From positions 31,262-95,261 of the forward strand of contig CABZXU010000004.1 in the NCBI GenBank assembly GCA_902529805.1: a DNA stretch of 64,000 nucleotides, in the 5' to 3' direction. The notes beneath the pieces are model-generated. The model did not search any database. It had not been told where the DNA came from and worked only from the letters and a program-made list of their open reading frames with translations. This document shows, in pieces, positions 18,505 through 26,870 of the stretch; within the stretch, counting starts at the first letter, position 1; the number at the start of each line of letters is the position of its first letter. A program made the position numbers and the translations under genes. This DNA comes from an uncultured Marinoscillum sp. Lineage in GTDB: Bacteria; Bacteroidota; Bacteroidia; Cytophagales; MED-G16.

Positions 18505-19944
18505 ATGTATAAAAAACTTCTTGTTTTTCTTCTTTTAGTTGCAATTAAACTAAATGGTCAAACAACAAATGAAAAAAACGAAATTATAAATAGTATTAAC
18601 GATAACAAAACCCAATATGAAGAGTCTGCTTTAAAAATATGGGGTTGGGCTGAATTGGGTTATCAAGAATACAAAAGCGCAAAAGAGCTACAAGATTTAT
18701 TAAAAAATGAGGGTTTTTTATTAGAGGTTGGAATAGCTAATATTCCAACTGCCTTTGTTGCAACTTATAAAAATGGCGATGGTCCTGTTATTGGGATTTT
18801 GGGGGAATACGATGCGTTACCTGGGTTGTCACAAACAAATGAGCCAAAAAAAAATTTAAGAGACGGGGTTTCTAGCGGTCACGCGTGTGGTCATAACCTT
18901 TTTGGTGTTGCAAGCGCGGCATCTTCTATTGCTATTAAAAAATGGATGGAAAAAACAAACACAAAAGGAACTATTAAGTTTTTTGGTTGTCCTGCTGAAG
19001 AAGGTGGTTCTGGAAAAGTATATATGGTCAGGGAGGGGTATTTTGAAAATGTTGATATTGTTTTAAACTGGCACCCGTCAAATAGTAATGGGGCTTCTGC
19101 TGGTTCAAGTTTAGCTAACAAAACAGGTAAGTTTCGTTTTTCTGGGGTTTCTGCACACGCAGCAGGGGCGCCGCAAAGAGGTCGTTCAGCTTTAGATGGA
19201 ATTGAAGCAATGAATAATATGTTGAATATGATGAGAGAACATGTTGACCCTGAATCAAGGATACATTACATTATAACAAAAGGTGGAGACGCCCCGAATG
19301 TTGTTCCAAATTTTGCAGAAGGATATTATTATGTTAGACACCCTAACCCGGAAGAAGTTAGAAGGTTGTGGGAAAGGTTAGAGCTTTGTGCCAAAGGAGC
19401 TGCTTTGGGGACAGAAACAACTTATACATATGAGGTTACGGGTGGTGTATATAATATTTTACCTAATGAGGTTTTACAAAAATTAATACATAAAAACTTA
19501 AGTGACGTTGGGGGTGTTAAATATAACAAAGAAGAGCTTGCTTATGCTGAAGCAATTTCTTTAACCTTTGGGGATAATAAGAAAAAATTAAGTGTTTCTG
19601 AAGAAATACAGCCTTATGTTTATTATAAAGAAACAAAAAGTGGTGGCTCTACTGATGTTGGAGATGTTAGTTGGGCGGTACCAACAGGGGGGTTTAGTAC
19701 AGCAACTTACGTCCCAGGAACAGCTGGTCATTCATGGCAGGCTGCATCTTGTACAGGAACAAGTATTGGTACTAAAGGCATGTTAAACGCCGCAAAGGTT
19801 ATGGCTTTAACAGCATATGATCTATTTACAAACAACGGTTTAATAATTAGCGCCAAAAAAGAGTTTAAAGAAAAACGTGGAGAAGATTTTGAATACATTC
19901 CCTTAATAGGAGATAGGGGCCCTGCATTAAATTATAGAAAATGA
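18505..19944 (+). CDS. Exported M20-family amidohydrolase (AbgB-like)
   Basis: 479 aa with a cleavable signal (LLVFLLLVAIKLNGQ), so periplasmic or secreted. Metal-binding motifs of the M20 dimetal amidohydrolase family: GILGEYDALPGL, SSGHACGHNLFG, CPAEEGGSGK and NWHPSNSNG. The bacterial exopeptidase dimerisation insert follows (KFRFSGVSAHAAGAPQRGRS). The length and overall pattern are closest to the aminobenzoyl-glutamate hydrolase subunit B (AbgB) subgroup, but the substrate here is not determined. Its stop overlaps the following M28 start (ATGA). Locally high GC. Confidence 0.9.
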   Translation: MYKKLLVFLLLVAIKLNGQTTNEKNEIINSINDNKTQYEESALKIWGWAELGYQEYKSAKELQDLLKNEGFLLEVGIANIPTAFVATYKNGDGPVIGILGEYDALPGLSQTNEPKKNLRDGVSSGHACGHNLFGVASAASSIAIKKWMEKTNTKGTIKFFGCPAEEGGSGKVYMVREGYFENVDIVLNWHPSNSNGASAGSSLANKTGKFRFSGVSAHAAGAPQRGRSALDGIEAMNNMLNMMREHVDPESRIHYIITKGGDAPNVVPNFAEGYYYVRHPNPEEVRRLWERLELCAKGAALGTETTYTYEVTGGVYNILPNEVLQKLIHKNLSDVGGVKYNKEELAYAEAISLTFGDNKKKLSVSEEIQPYVYYKETKSGGSTDVGDVSWAVPTGGFSTATYVPGTAGHSWQAASCTGTSIGTKGMLNAAKVMALTAYDLFTNNGLIISAKKEFKEKRGEDFEYIPLIGDRGPALNYRK

Positions 19945-21350
19945 AAAATTTAAATATTATGTTTTATTTCTTGTTTGTTTGTTTTTTTGTTATTTCATGC
20001 AACCAAAATAATGAGAAAAAAGTAAAATATGATCAAACTGTTGGTCAAACAATTAACACTTTTTACGGTGATGCTTTAGAGTTTAAAGAAAGCTACAATT
20101 TACTTAGGGTTTTATCAAAAGACATTGGTCAGCGTTTAAGTGGTTCTGAGGGTGCAAAAAAAGCTGTTCTCTGGACAAAAAAAATTATGGAAGATTATGG
20201 TTTTGATTCGGTCTACCTTCAGCCTGTTATGGTTCCGCATTGGGAAAGAGATAAAACAAGACAAGAGGCTTACTTTTTAAACTCAAATGGACAGAAAATT
20301 AGCTTGTCTATTTTAGCAGCAGGAGGTTCTGTTTCTACACCAAAAGAAGGGTTGGTTGCAAATGTTGTTGAGGTAAAATCATTAGAAGAGGTTGATCAAT
20401 TAGGAGAAGGGGGTGTAAAAGGAAATGTTGTTTTTTACAACAAAGCTTTTAACCCAAGGTTTATAAACCAAGGAAATTCTTATGGTTCTACTGGTTTTCA
20501 AAGAAGGTCTGGGGCAATAAAAGCTGCAGAATACGGCGCTGTAGCGTCTGTATTTAGATCGCTTTCTTCTAGCGACGATGATGTTCCACATACCGGCTCA
20601 ATGTCATACAAAGATGCTGTTGATAGTATTCCTCATGCTGGTCTTGGTGTTGTTTCTGCTAAAAAGCTTTCGGCTGAACTAAAAATTGATAAAAACTTAA
20701 AATTATTCTTAAATTTTGGTGGGAAATGGTATCCAGATGCTTTATCTCACAATGTTATTGGGGAAATAAAAGGGTCTGAATTTCCAGATGAGATAATTAC
20801 AGTTGGGGGGCATTTAGATTCTTGGGATGTTGGAGAAGGGGCACATGATGATGGGGCTGGTTGTGTTCATTCTATTGGAGCGTTACGTTTATTTCAAAAA
20901 CAAAACATCAAACCAAAGAGAACCCTTCGGGCGGTAATGTTTATGAATGAGGAAAATGGACTCAAGGGAGGACAAGAATATGCATTACAAGCTGTTGAGC
21001 TTAAAGAAAATCATATTGCTGCAATTGAAAGTGACGCAAGCGCTTATGTGCCTCGAGGATTTGGGTTTTCTGGATCTGATGAGCAGTTAGAAAAGCTTCG
21101 TGGTTGGCTTCAATATTTTGACAAAAACACCATTTCTTATTTTTCTAAAGGTGGTGGTGGTGCAGATATCGGGCCCCTTCATCGTTCTTTAGGGACCCCA
21201 ATGTTTGGTTTAAATATTGATGGACAAAAATACTTTGAAATGCATCATACCGAAAAAGATGTTTTTGAGCTTATTAATGAAAGAGAGCTAGAGCTTGGGA
21301 CGGCTTCGTTAGCGTCCTTAATTTTTCTCATAGACAAATATGGACTATAA
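19941..21350 (+). CDS. M28-family zinc aminopeptidase/carboxypeptidase lipoprotein
   Basis: 469-aa lipoprotein (signal FYFLFVCFFVISC). A protease-associated-like insert precedes the M28 catalytic core: GGHLDSWDVGEGAHDDGAG (metal ligands His and Asp), FMNEENGLKGG (catalytic and metal Glu), AIESDAS, and HTEKDVFE (final His). The pattern is close to carboxypeptidase Q/PGCP-like M28 peptidases. Anchored in the periplasm or at the surface, it likely releases amino acids from peptides, together with the overlapping M20 gene upstream. Confidence 0.92.
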   Translation: MKNLNIMFYFLFVCFFVISCNQNNEKKVKYDQTVGQTINTFYGDALEFKESYNLLRVLSKDIGQRLSGSEGAKKAVLWTKKIMEDYGFDSVYLQPVMVPHWERDKTRQEAYFLNSNGQKISLSILAAGGSVSTPKEGLVANVVEVKSLEEVDQLGEGGVKGNVVFYNKAFNPRFINQGNSYGSTGFQRRSGAIKAAEYGAVASVFRSLSSSDDDVPHTGSMSYKDAVDSIPHAGLGVVSAKKLSAELKIDKNLKLFLNFGGKWYPDALSHNVIGEIKGSEFPDEIITVGGHLDSWDVGEGAHDDGAGCVHSIGALRLFQKQNIKPKRTLRAVMFMNEENGLKGGQEYALQAVELKENHIAAIESDASAYVPRGFGFSGSDEQLEKLRGWLQYFDKNTISYFSKGGGGADIGPLHRSLGTPMFGLNIDGQKYFEMHHTEKDVFELINERELELGTASLASLIFLIDKYGL

Positions 21351-21828
21351 GAATTTAGTTATATTTTGTTGTTTGTTTTTTGTTTACACTCCCTCTTATT
21401 CACACGCTTTCTATGTTAGCCTTTGTAATGTTTACAATGAAGAATCAACTCTTTATTTTTCAATACGAATGTTTAAAAATGATGTGGAAGATGCCTTGTT
21501 GATTAAAAAAGATATTATTACAAATGAAGACGAAAAAGAAAAGGTTCTGAGTTATGTGTCTAAAAATTTCACCGTAAAACTTAATAGTACAACCCAGGTA
21601 ATGGTGTTGGAAAAAATAAATTATGAAGGAGAAGACTATACAGAAACAATAAACCTGAAATATAGTATTAATCACACAAATAATGTTGATAAGGTTGAGA
21701 TAGAAAACCGGTTGTTGTTTGGTTTTTTTGATGACCAAACAAATATTGTTTACTTTTCAGCTTTTGATAAAGAAAAGACATTAACCTACAATAGGTTTTT
21801 TGAAAAAAATTGGATAGAGATAAAATAA
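21340..21828 (+). CDS. DUF6702-type secreted protein (first copy)
   Basis: 162 aa with a signal peptide (LVIFCCLFFVYTPSYS) ending in HAFYVSLCNVYNEES, the N-terminal signature I associate with DUF6702 proteins of Flavobacteriia. The remainder is a compact beta-sandwich-like domain (TLYFSIRMFKNDVEDAL). It overlaps the M28 gene by 11 bases and yjjX by 19 bases. A second, divergent copy lies at 54385-54858 beside two other metallopeptidases. Function unknown. Confidence 0.85.
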   Translation: MDYKNLVIFCCLFFVYTPSYSHAFYVSLCNVYNEESTLYFSIRMFKNDVEDALLIKKDIITNEDEKEKVLSYVSKNFTVKLNSTTQVMVLEKINYEGEDYTETINLKYSINHTNNVDKVEIENRLLFGFFDDQTNIVYFSAFDKEKTLTYNRFFEKNWIEIK

Positions 21829-22349
21829 AAGTTTTAATAGGATCTAAAAACCCAACTAAAGTTAATGCGGTTTCTTCTGCGTTTAAAAAAACCTTTCCTG
21901 GGCTCTTGATTTCTTTTATAAAAACCGACGCCCCTTCGGGTGTTTCTGATCAACCTATTGGAGATGAAGAAACAAAAAAAGGTTGTGCTAATAGGCTCAA
22001 CTATATTTATAAAAAGGAGTCTGCTGATTTTTATGTAAGTATAGAGGGGGGTGTTTCTTTTGATAAAGAAAGTCTTTTTGCTTTTGCCTGGGTGTTTGTC
22101 AAATCAAAACACAAATTATCAAAAAGCAAAACCGGCATGTTTTTGCTGCCTAAAGAAATTAGAACTCTAATAGAGGACGGGAAAGAGCTTGGTGTTGCTG
22201 ATGATATTATTTTTAATAGAAAAGATTCTAAAAAAAAAGATGGCGCCGTTGGGATATTAACAGGAGGTCTTATAACAAGAAAAACATATTATGAAGAGGC
22301 TGTTGTTTTAGGCCTAATACCTTTTTTAAATAAAGAGATGTTTTTTTAG
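21810..22349 (+). CDS. yjjX: Inosine/xanthosine triphosphatase (YjjX/DUF84 NTPase)
   Basis: 179 aa. House-cleaning hydrolase for non-canonical purine NTPs. Motifs: VLIGSKNPTKVNAV (nucleotide binding), TDAPSGVSDQPIGDEET, FYVSIEGGV, and GAVGILTGGLITR near the C-terminus, all typical of the family. The only usable start is a TTG at 21810 inside the previous gene. Its TAG stop overlaps the stop of the opposite-strand gene (22346-22349). Confidence 0.9.
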   Translation: MDRDKIKVLIGSKNPTKVNAVSSAFKKTFPGLLISFIKTDAPSGVSDQPIGDEETKKGCANRLNYIYKKESADFYVSIEGGVSFDKESLFAFAWVFVKSKHKLSKSKTGMFLLPKEIRTLIEDGKELGVADDIIFNRKDSKKKDGAVGILTGGLITRKTYYEEAVVLGLIPFLNKEMFF

Positions 22350-23314
22350 TTATTAAAAACTATAAAGTCATTAACAGCGTCTTCCCAATTCATATATATT
22401 TTTTGATTTTCTTTAATAAAAATTTTTTTTGAAAATGAATGTTGGAGTAAAACAAAATAGCCCTTTTTAACTTTTCCTTGTGTTTTAATTTTTAGGTAAC
22501 CCTCAAGCGTTTCCTTTCTACCATAAATCAGCCTAAACATATATTTCACTCCTCTTGAAAAATAAAACCTTGAGTCGTCTTTTTCTTTAACAAACTGGCT
22601 TTCGTTTTTGTATGAATCAAAAAGTTTTTTTAAGGTGTTGTTTTTTAACTCTACTTCCTTATTAAACAAAAAAGCCTCTGTTTTTTCGTTTAGCTTTCCT
22701 TCTATTTTATCAAAAACAACTACAGCAAGTTTTTCTTTATCTAATTTAGGTGTTTGGCCATATATAACCTTCCCAAGGGTTGAGTTTGTTTTATATATTC
22801 GTTCTGGTGTTGGGGTTGGTAGAAAATTACCTTCTTCAAATTTTTCTTCTAACATTTGTTTTTGGAGAGGTAAGAATGGGTTGTTTTCTTTGAAATAAAT
22901 AGTGTTTCTTTTTGTGTTTAAAAGGGTCGGTTTGTTGTTAAATGTTGATAAAAGTAATTCTTCGTTTTTATTTGTCTTCTTATAAATGATAATATTTTTT
23001 ATTTCTCTTTCGGAAAAGTAATTCACAAACGAGTTTTTGATTTTGTTATCTATCAAAAAGTCATTTAAATCAATGTAATTAACCACGTCAATGTTTGTTG
23101 TTAAAAACTTTTCGTGGAGTTTGGTTAATTCTTCTTTGGTGTTTTTGCCATTCATTAAATACAAAACCACGCTTTTTGTTTCTGTAATTTTATTTGGAAT
23201 TAAGTTGTTGATGTTTTGATTTGCTATATAAAGTCGGTTCATCAACTCGTGGTGTTGAGAATATGAGCTAAAATAAATAAGAAAAAAAAGAAAAGCGGTT
23301 GTTTTTTGAATCAT
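22346..23314 (-). CDS. Secreted hypothetical protein
   Basis: 322 aa with a signal peptide (TTAFLFFLIYFSSYSQ). Not recognised. Residues of about 45-120 look alpha/beta (SVVLYLMNGKNTKEELTKLH, then NIDVVNYIDLNDFL), resembling a small Rossmann- or thioredoxin-like unit. A Pro-rich stretch follows (FLPTPTPERIYKT) and then a mixed C-terminal domain. It stands alone on the minus strand between plus-strand genes and shares overlapping stops with yjjX. Confidence 0.75.
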   Translation of the reverse strand: MIQKTTAFLFFLIYFSSYSQHHELMNRLYIANQNINNLIPNKITETKSVVLYLMNGKNTKEELTKLHEKFLTTNIDVVNYIDLNDFLIDNKIKNSFVNYFSEREIKNIIIYKKTNKNEELLLSTFNNKPTLLNTKRNTIYFKENNPFLPLQKQMLEEKFEEGNFLPTPTPERIYKTNSTLGKVIYGQTPKLDKEKLAVVVFDKIEGKLNEKTEAFLFNKEVELKNNTLKKLFDSYKNESQFVKEKDDSRFYFSRGVKYMFRLIYGRKETLEGYLKIKTQGKVKKGYFVLLQHSFSKKIFIKENQKIYMNWEDAVNDFIVFNN

Positions 23315-23361
23315 AAATTAATTTCTTTATTATAGAGAATATAACGTTATAAAAACTAGTT

Positions 23362-23610
23362 GTGTATAACAAACTTTTTTATTTTTTTATTTTATTAAGT
23401 TTTGTTTTGGTTTCATGTGTTGATAATTGTGGGGATTTGTTTGGAGATGAATCTTGTGAAGACTGTATAGATTCAGATAAAATTGTTGTGGGTGGTGTTT
23501 GCACAAAAGAATATAATCCTGTTTGTGGGTGTGATGGTATACAATATTCCAATCTTTGTGTGGCGCAGTCTTCTGGAATAACTAGCTGGAGCTCTGGTGA
23601 ATGTGATTAA
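23362..23610 (+). CDS. Kazal-type serine protease inhibitor-like lipoprotein
   Basis: 82 aa from a GTG start. Lipoprotein signal (FFILLSFVLVSC). The C-terminal ~35 residues match a Kazal domain: CTKEYNPVCGCDGIQYSN, then LCVAQSSGI and a final Cys (six Cys in the domain, plus three after the lipidated Cys). Kazal domains block serine proteases, so a protective or antagonistic role at the surface is plausible but untested. It lies 18 bases before prfA. Confidence 0.85.
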   Translation: MYNKLFYFFILLSFVLVSCVDNCGDLFGDESCEDCIDSDKIVVGGVCTKEYNPVCGCDGIQYSNLCVAQSSGITSWSSGECD

Positions 23611-23616
23611 AGAATT

Positions 23617-23624
23617 TATTTTTG
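23617..23624 (+). promoter_or_regulatory. Putative -7 element for prfA (TATTTTTG), 4 bases before ATG
   Basis: Matches TAnnTTTG with only TCAA between it and the prfA ATG, predicting a leaderless or nearly leaderless transcript. No -33 TTG at the normal spacing. Confidence 0.4.
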
Positions 23625-23628
23625 TCAA

Positions 23629-24696
23629 ATGATTGAAAAATTAGAAGAAATAAAAAAAAGATACCTTGAGGTTGAGCGGCTTTTGTCTTTACCAGAGTCA
23701 ACGTTTGACATGGCTCGTTACAAAAAACTCAGTAAAGAATACAAGGATTTAAAAAAAATAGCAACAAAACATGATGCTTATTCTGGTGTTATTGTTGGTT
23801 TAGAAGAAGCAAAAAATATCTTTGAGAAGGAAAAAGATGAAGAGTTCAAAGAAATGGCAAAAAAAGAAATTGAAGATTTGAACAAAAAAAAACTTGATTT
23901 AGAGGGGGAGATAAAAACTTTATTAATTCCAAAAGACCCTAATGATGAAAAGAACATAATTTTAGAAATAAGAAGTGGCACCGGGGGTGATGAAGCTGCA
24001 ATATTTGCAGGTGATCTATTGAGGATGTATGAGCTTTATGCAGAAAAAATGAAGTGGTCTTTTAATGTAATAAGTTATACCCAAGGAACTGTTGGTGGGT
24101 ATAAGGAAATTGTTTGTGGCATTGAAGGTGAAGATGTTTATGGTGTTATGAAGTATGAGGCTGGAACACACAGAGTCCAGCGTGTGCCTGACACTGAAAC
24201 ACAAGGTAGAGTCCACACGTCGGCTGCAACTGTTGCTGTTTTGCCTGAAGTTGAAGAAATTGATTTAAAGATCGATACTAGTGAAATAAGAAAAGACACT
24301 TTTAGGGCTTCTGGGGCGGGTGGACAACATGTTAATAAAACCGAATCTGCAGTAAGGTTAACCCATGATCCTTCAGGTATAGTTGTGGAGTGTCAAGACG
24401 GGAGATCACAACACGCAAACTATGATAAGGCATTAAAAGTTTTAAGGTCTAAGTTATATGAAAAAGAAGTTGAAAAAAGAGATAAAGAAATTGCTGGGAA
24501 AAGAAAATTAATGGTTGGCTCTGGAGATAGGTCTGACAAAATAAGAACATATAATTATCCTCAAGGAAGGGTGACTGACCATAGAATAAACTATACTGTT
24601 TATAGTTTGCAAGAAGTGGTTTCTGGTGATTTATATTCGTTTACAGAAAACTTAAGAATTGCTGACAATGCAGAAAAAATGAAGTCCGGTACATAA
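23629..24696 (+). CDS. prfA: Peptide chain release factor 1
   Basis: Terminates translation at UAA/UAG. 355 aa. Catalytic GGQ is in [17 protein letters not shown] near residue 232. The codon-recognition PxT tripeptide reads Pro-Asp-Thr ([13 protein letters not shown]), which identifies RF1 rather than RF2. Highly charged N-terminal helical domain. The TAA stop overlaps the next ATG by one base (TAATG), so yjbQ is coupled. Confidence 0.97.
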   Translation: MIEKLEEIKKRYLEVERLLSLPESTFDMARYKKLSKEYKDLKKIATKHDAYSGVIVGLEEAKNIFEKEKDEEFKEMAKKEIEDLNKKKLDLEGEIKTLLIPKDPNDEKNIILEIRSGTGGDEAAIFAGDLLRMYELYAEKMKWSFNVISYTQGTVGGYKEIVCGIEGEDVYGVMKYEAGTHRVQRVPDTETQGRVHTSAATVAVLPEVEEIDLKIDTSEIRKDTFRASGAGGQHVNKTESAVRLTHDPSGIVVECQDGRSQHANYDKALKVLRSKLYEKEVEKRDKEIAGKRKLMVGSGDRSDKIRTYNYPQGRVTDHRINYTVYSLQEVVSGDLYSFTENLRIADNAEKMKSGT

Positions 24697-25106
24697 TGGT
24701 GTTTCAAAAAACAGTTTCTTTGAAATCGTACCCCCGTGGGTTTCATATAATAACAAATGAGGTTGAAAAGCACCTACCAAAAATGACAGGTATTGTAAAT
24801 GTTTTTATTAAACATACCTCTGCGGGTCTAACCATAAATGAAAATGCCGATCCCTCTGTTAGAAAAGATTTTGAAACACACTTCAACAAATTAGTATCCG
24901 AAGAAGAAACGCACTTTACCCATACGTTTGAGGGGGCCGACGACATGACATCGCATATAAAAAGCAGTCTTTTGGGTTCTTCTGTGACCTTTCCAATTAA
25001 GGATGGTATTTCTTTGTTTGGAACTTGGCAGGGAATATATTTGTGTGAACACAGAAACCATGGTGGTTCAAGAAAAATTATAATAACAGCATATGGAAAA
25101 GATTAA
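24696..25106 (+). CDS. YjbQ/UPF0047 family protein
   Basis: 136 aa, a complete single-domain member: FIKHTSAGLTINENADPSV, then HTFEGADDMTSHIKSSLLG and GTWQGIYLCEHRNHGG, including the conserved His residues. The family has been linked to weak thiamine-phosphate synthase activity, but its physiological role is unclear. Translationally coupled to prfA upstream, and the next lipoprotein gene starts inside it (14-base overlap). Confidence 0.92.
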   Translation: MVFQKTVSLKSYPRGFHIITNEVEKHLPKMTGIVNVFIKHTSAGLTINENADPSVRKDFETHFNKLVSEEETHFTHTFEGADDMTSHIKSSLLGSSVTFPIKDGISLFGTWQGIYLCEHRNHGGSRKIIITAYGKD

Positions 25107-25674
25107 ATATTTGTTTTTAGTTCTGTTTTTACTTGGTTGTGCTTCAAATGATAGGGCGGCTGTCGACTACTATCTTATAAACAAACCACTATACGATTAT
25201 GATGTTGAAGAAAAAATCAAAAAGCTGAACATAGAGCTGCCAACACCCGGCGAACCTATAGCCAACTATGTTCCAACCGTTAGGTTTTCCGAGACCAAAA
25301 ACTCGATGTTGGTTTATGTTTCAGGAACCGGGCCAAGGAAAGAAAACGGCAATTATTTAACAGGGCGCCTAGGTGATGACATGACCATAGAAGAGGGTTA
25401 TGATGCCGCTAAACTTACCGGCATAAATATATTGGCATCTCTCAAAAAAGAAATTGGAGACCTAAATAAAATTAAGCGGTTTGTAAAGGTTATTGGAATG
25501 GTTAATTCTACCGCTGATTTTTATCAGCAACCGGCCGTTATTAATGGTTTCTCTGATTTTATAGTTGAGGTTTTTGGAGATAGAGGAAAGCACGCAAGAT
25601 CTGCTGTTGGAATGGTTTCTTTACCAAGTAATATTGCTGTTGAAATTGAGGTTGTTGTTGAGGTTATTAAGTAG
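25093..25674 (+). CDS. Rid/YjgF-family lipoprotein
   Basis: 193 aa with a lipoprotein signal (YLFLVLFLLGC), so extracytoplasmic. The rest matches the YjgF/YER057c/UK114 (Rid) fold: MLVYVSGTGPRKENGNYLTG, EEGYDAAKLTGINILASLKK, VKVIGMVNSTADF, and HARSAVGMVSLPSNIAVEIE. Cytosolic RidA deaminates reactive enamine/imine intermediates; an exported copy is unusual, so its substrate is unknown. Convergent with the thiolase gene, with an 18-base gap. Confidence 0.87.
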   Translation: MEKIKYLFLVLFLLGCASNDRAAVDYYLINKPLYDYDVEEKIKKLNIELPTPGEPIANYVPTVRFSETKNSMLVYVSGTGPRKENGNYLTGRLGDDMTIEEGYDAAKLTGINILASLKKEIGDLNKIKRFVKVIGMVNSTADFYQQPAVINGFSDFIVEVFGDRGKHARSAVGMVSLPSNIAVEIEVVVEVIK

Positions 25675-25692
25675 CTTTTAAAGGTCTTTTTT

Positions 25693-26865
25693 TTATAGGT
25701 TTTCAAAAATACCACAAACACCCTGCCCACCACCAACGCAAGCTGTAACTATGCCGTATTTTTGTTTTCTTCTCTTCATTTCGTTTATAAGTTTTATAGA
25801 AAGCATTGCTCCGGTCATGCCTAAAGGGTGCCCTAAAGCAACAGCCCCGCCATTAACATTAACTATTTCTTTGTCCAACCCCATTGCTTTCATTACAGAA
25901 AGAGCTTGAGCAGCAAAAGCTTCGTTTAATTCAATTTGTTCTATTTGGTTTAACTTTAAGCCTGCTTGCAAAAGCGCTTTTGGTACGGCTTTAGCTGGTC
26001 CTATACCCATTATTCTTGGCTCTACGCCCGCTGTGGCATAAGAGACCATTCTTGCTATTGGTTTTAGCTTTAGTTCTTTAACCATTTTTTCTGACATAAC
26101 TATAACAAATGCTGATCCGTCTGAGGTTTGAGAAGAGTTTCCTGCTGTTACTTGCCCGTTTTGTCTAAACGCAGGCCTCAGTTTTGATAAGGCATCCATA
26201 GAGGTTTCTTTTCTAGGCCCTTCGTCTGTATCTATGGTTTCGCTTCTTGTTTTTTTCTTTCCACTCTCATCAACATATACCTCATCAACCTTTACTGGAA
26301 CTATCTCGTCTTTAAAAAAACCGTTTTTAATGGCCTTTAGAGCTTTCTGGTGGGAGTTAAAAGAAAATTCGTCTGACATATCTCTGGTAATTTCATACTC
26401 TTTAGCTAGTTCCTCGGCTGTAAGCCCCATGTTTAAATAGTATTCTGGGTTTTGTTGTGATATAGTATAGTTTAGGGCAGATTTATATCCAGTCATAGGA
26501 ACCATGCTCATTGATTCAGTTCCCCCTGCTATTATACAGTCCGCAGTGCCAGCGTGGATTCTTGCGCAAGCTAGATGAATTGCTTCAAGGCCAGAACCAC
26601 AATATCTATTTATTATCATCCCAGGAACATCTTTAGACAAAGCTAAAAGAGAAATATATCTAGCCATCTGCATCCCCTGCTCTGCTTCAGGGACCGCGTT
26701 GCCGACAATAAGATCGTCTATTTTTTCGTTTTCTAATCCTTGAACCGATGAAACAAGTGTTTTAATTACGTTTGCGGCTAGGTCATCTGGTCTTGTAAAC
26801 CTGAACCCTCCTTTTTTTGCTTTTCCTACTGCCGATCTTTTTCCGGCTACTATATATGCGTTCAT
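25693..26865 (-). CDS. fadA: Acetyl-CoA acyltransferase (thiolase)
   Basis: 390 aa. Final step of fatty-acid beta-oxidation. Catalytic Cys89 in [14 protein letters not shown]; the other active-site motifs are [35 protein letters not shown] (His) and [12 protein letters not shown] (second Cys). Lies 5 bases after the dehydrogenase/hydratase gene, forming a beta-oxidation operon. High local GC (about half in parts). Confidence 0.96.
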   Translation of the reverse strand: MNAYIVAGKRSAVGKAKKGGFRFTRPDDLAANVIKTLVSSVQGLENEKIDDLIVGNAVPEAEQGMQMARYISLLALSKDVPGMIINRYCGSGLEAIHLACARIHAGTADCIIAGGTESMSMVPMTGYKSALNYTISQQNPEYYLNMGLTAEELAKEYEITRDMSDEFSFNSHQKALKAIKNGFFKDEIVPVKVDEVYVDESGKKKTRSETIDTDEGPRKETSMDALSKLRPAFRQNGQVTAGNSSQTSDGSAFVIVMSEKMVKELKLKPIARMVSYATAGVEPRIMGIGPAKAVPKALLQAGLKLNQIEQIELNEAFAAQALSVMKAMGLDKEIVNVNGGAVALGHPLGMTGAMLSIKLINEMKRRKQKYGIVTACVGGGQGVCGIFENL

Positions 26866-26870
26866 ATTAG

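Noticed and set aside
23629..24696. RF1 Pro-Asp-Thr tripeptide as a sign of changed stop-codon recognition
   Set aside because: It fits the PxT pattern of RF1, and genes in the window end in TAA, TAG and TGA normally.
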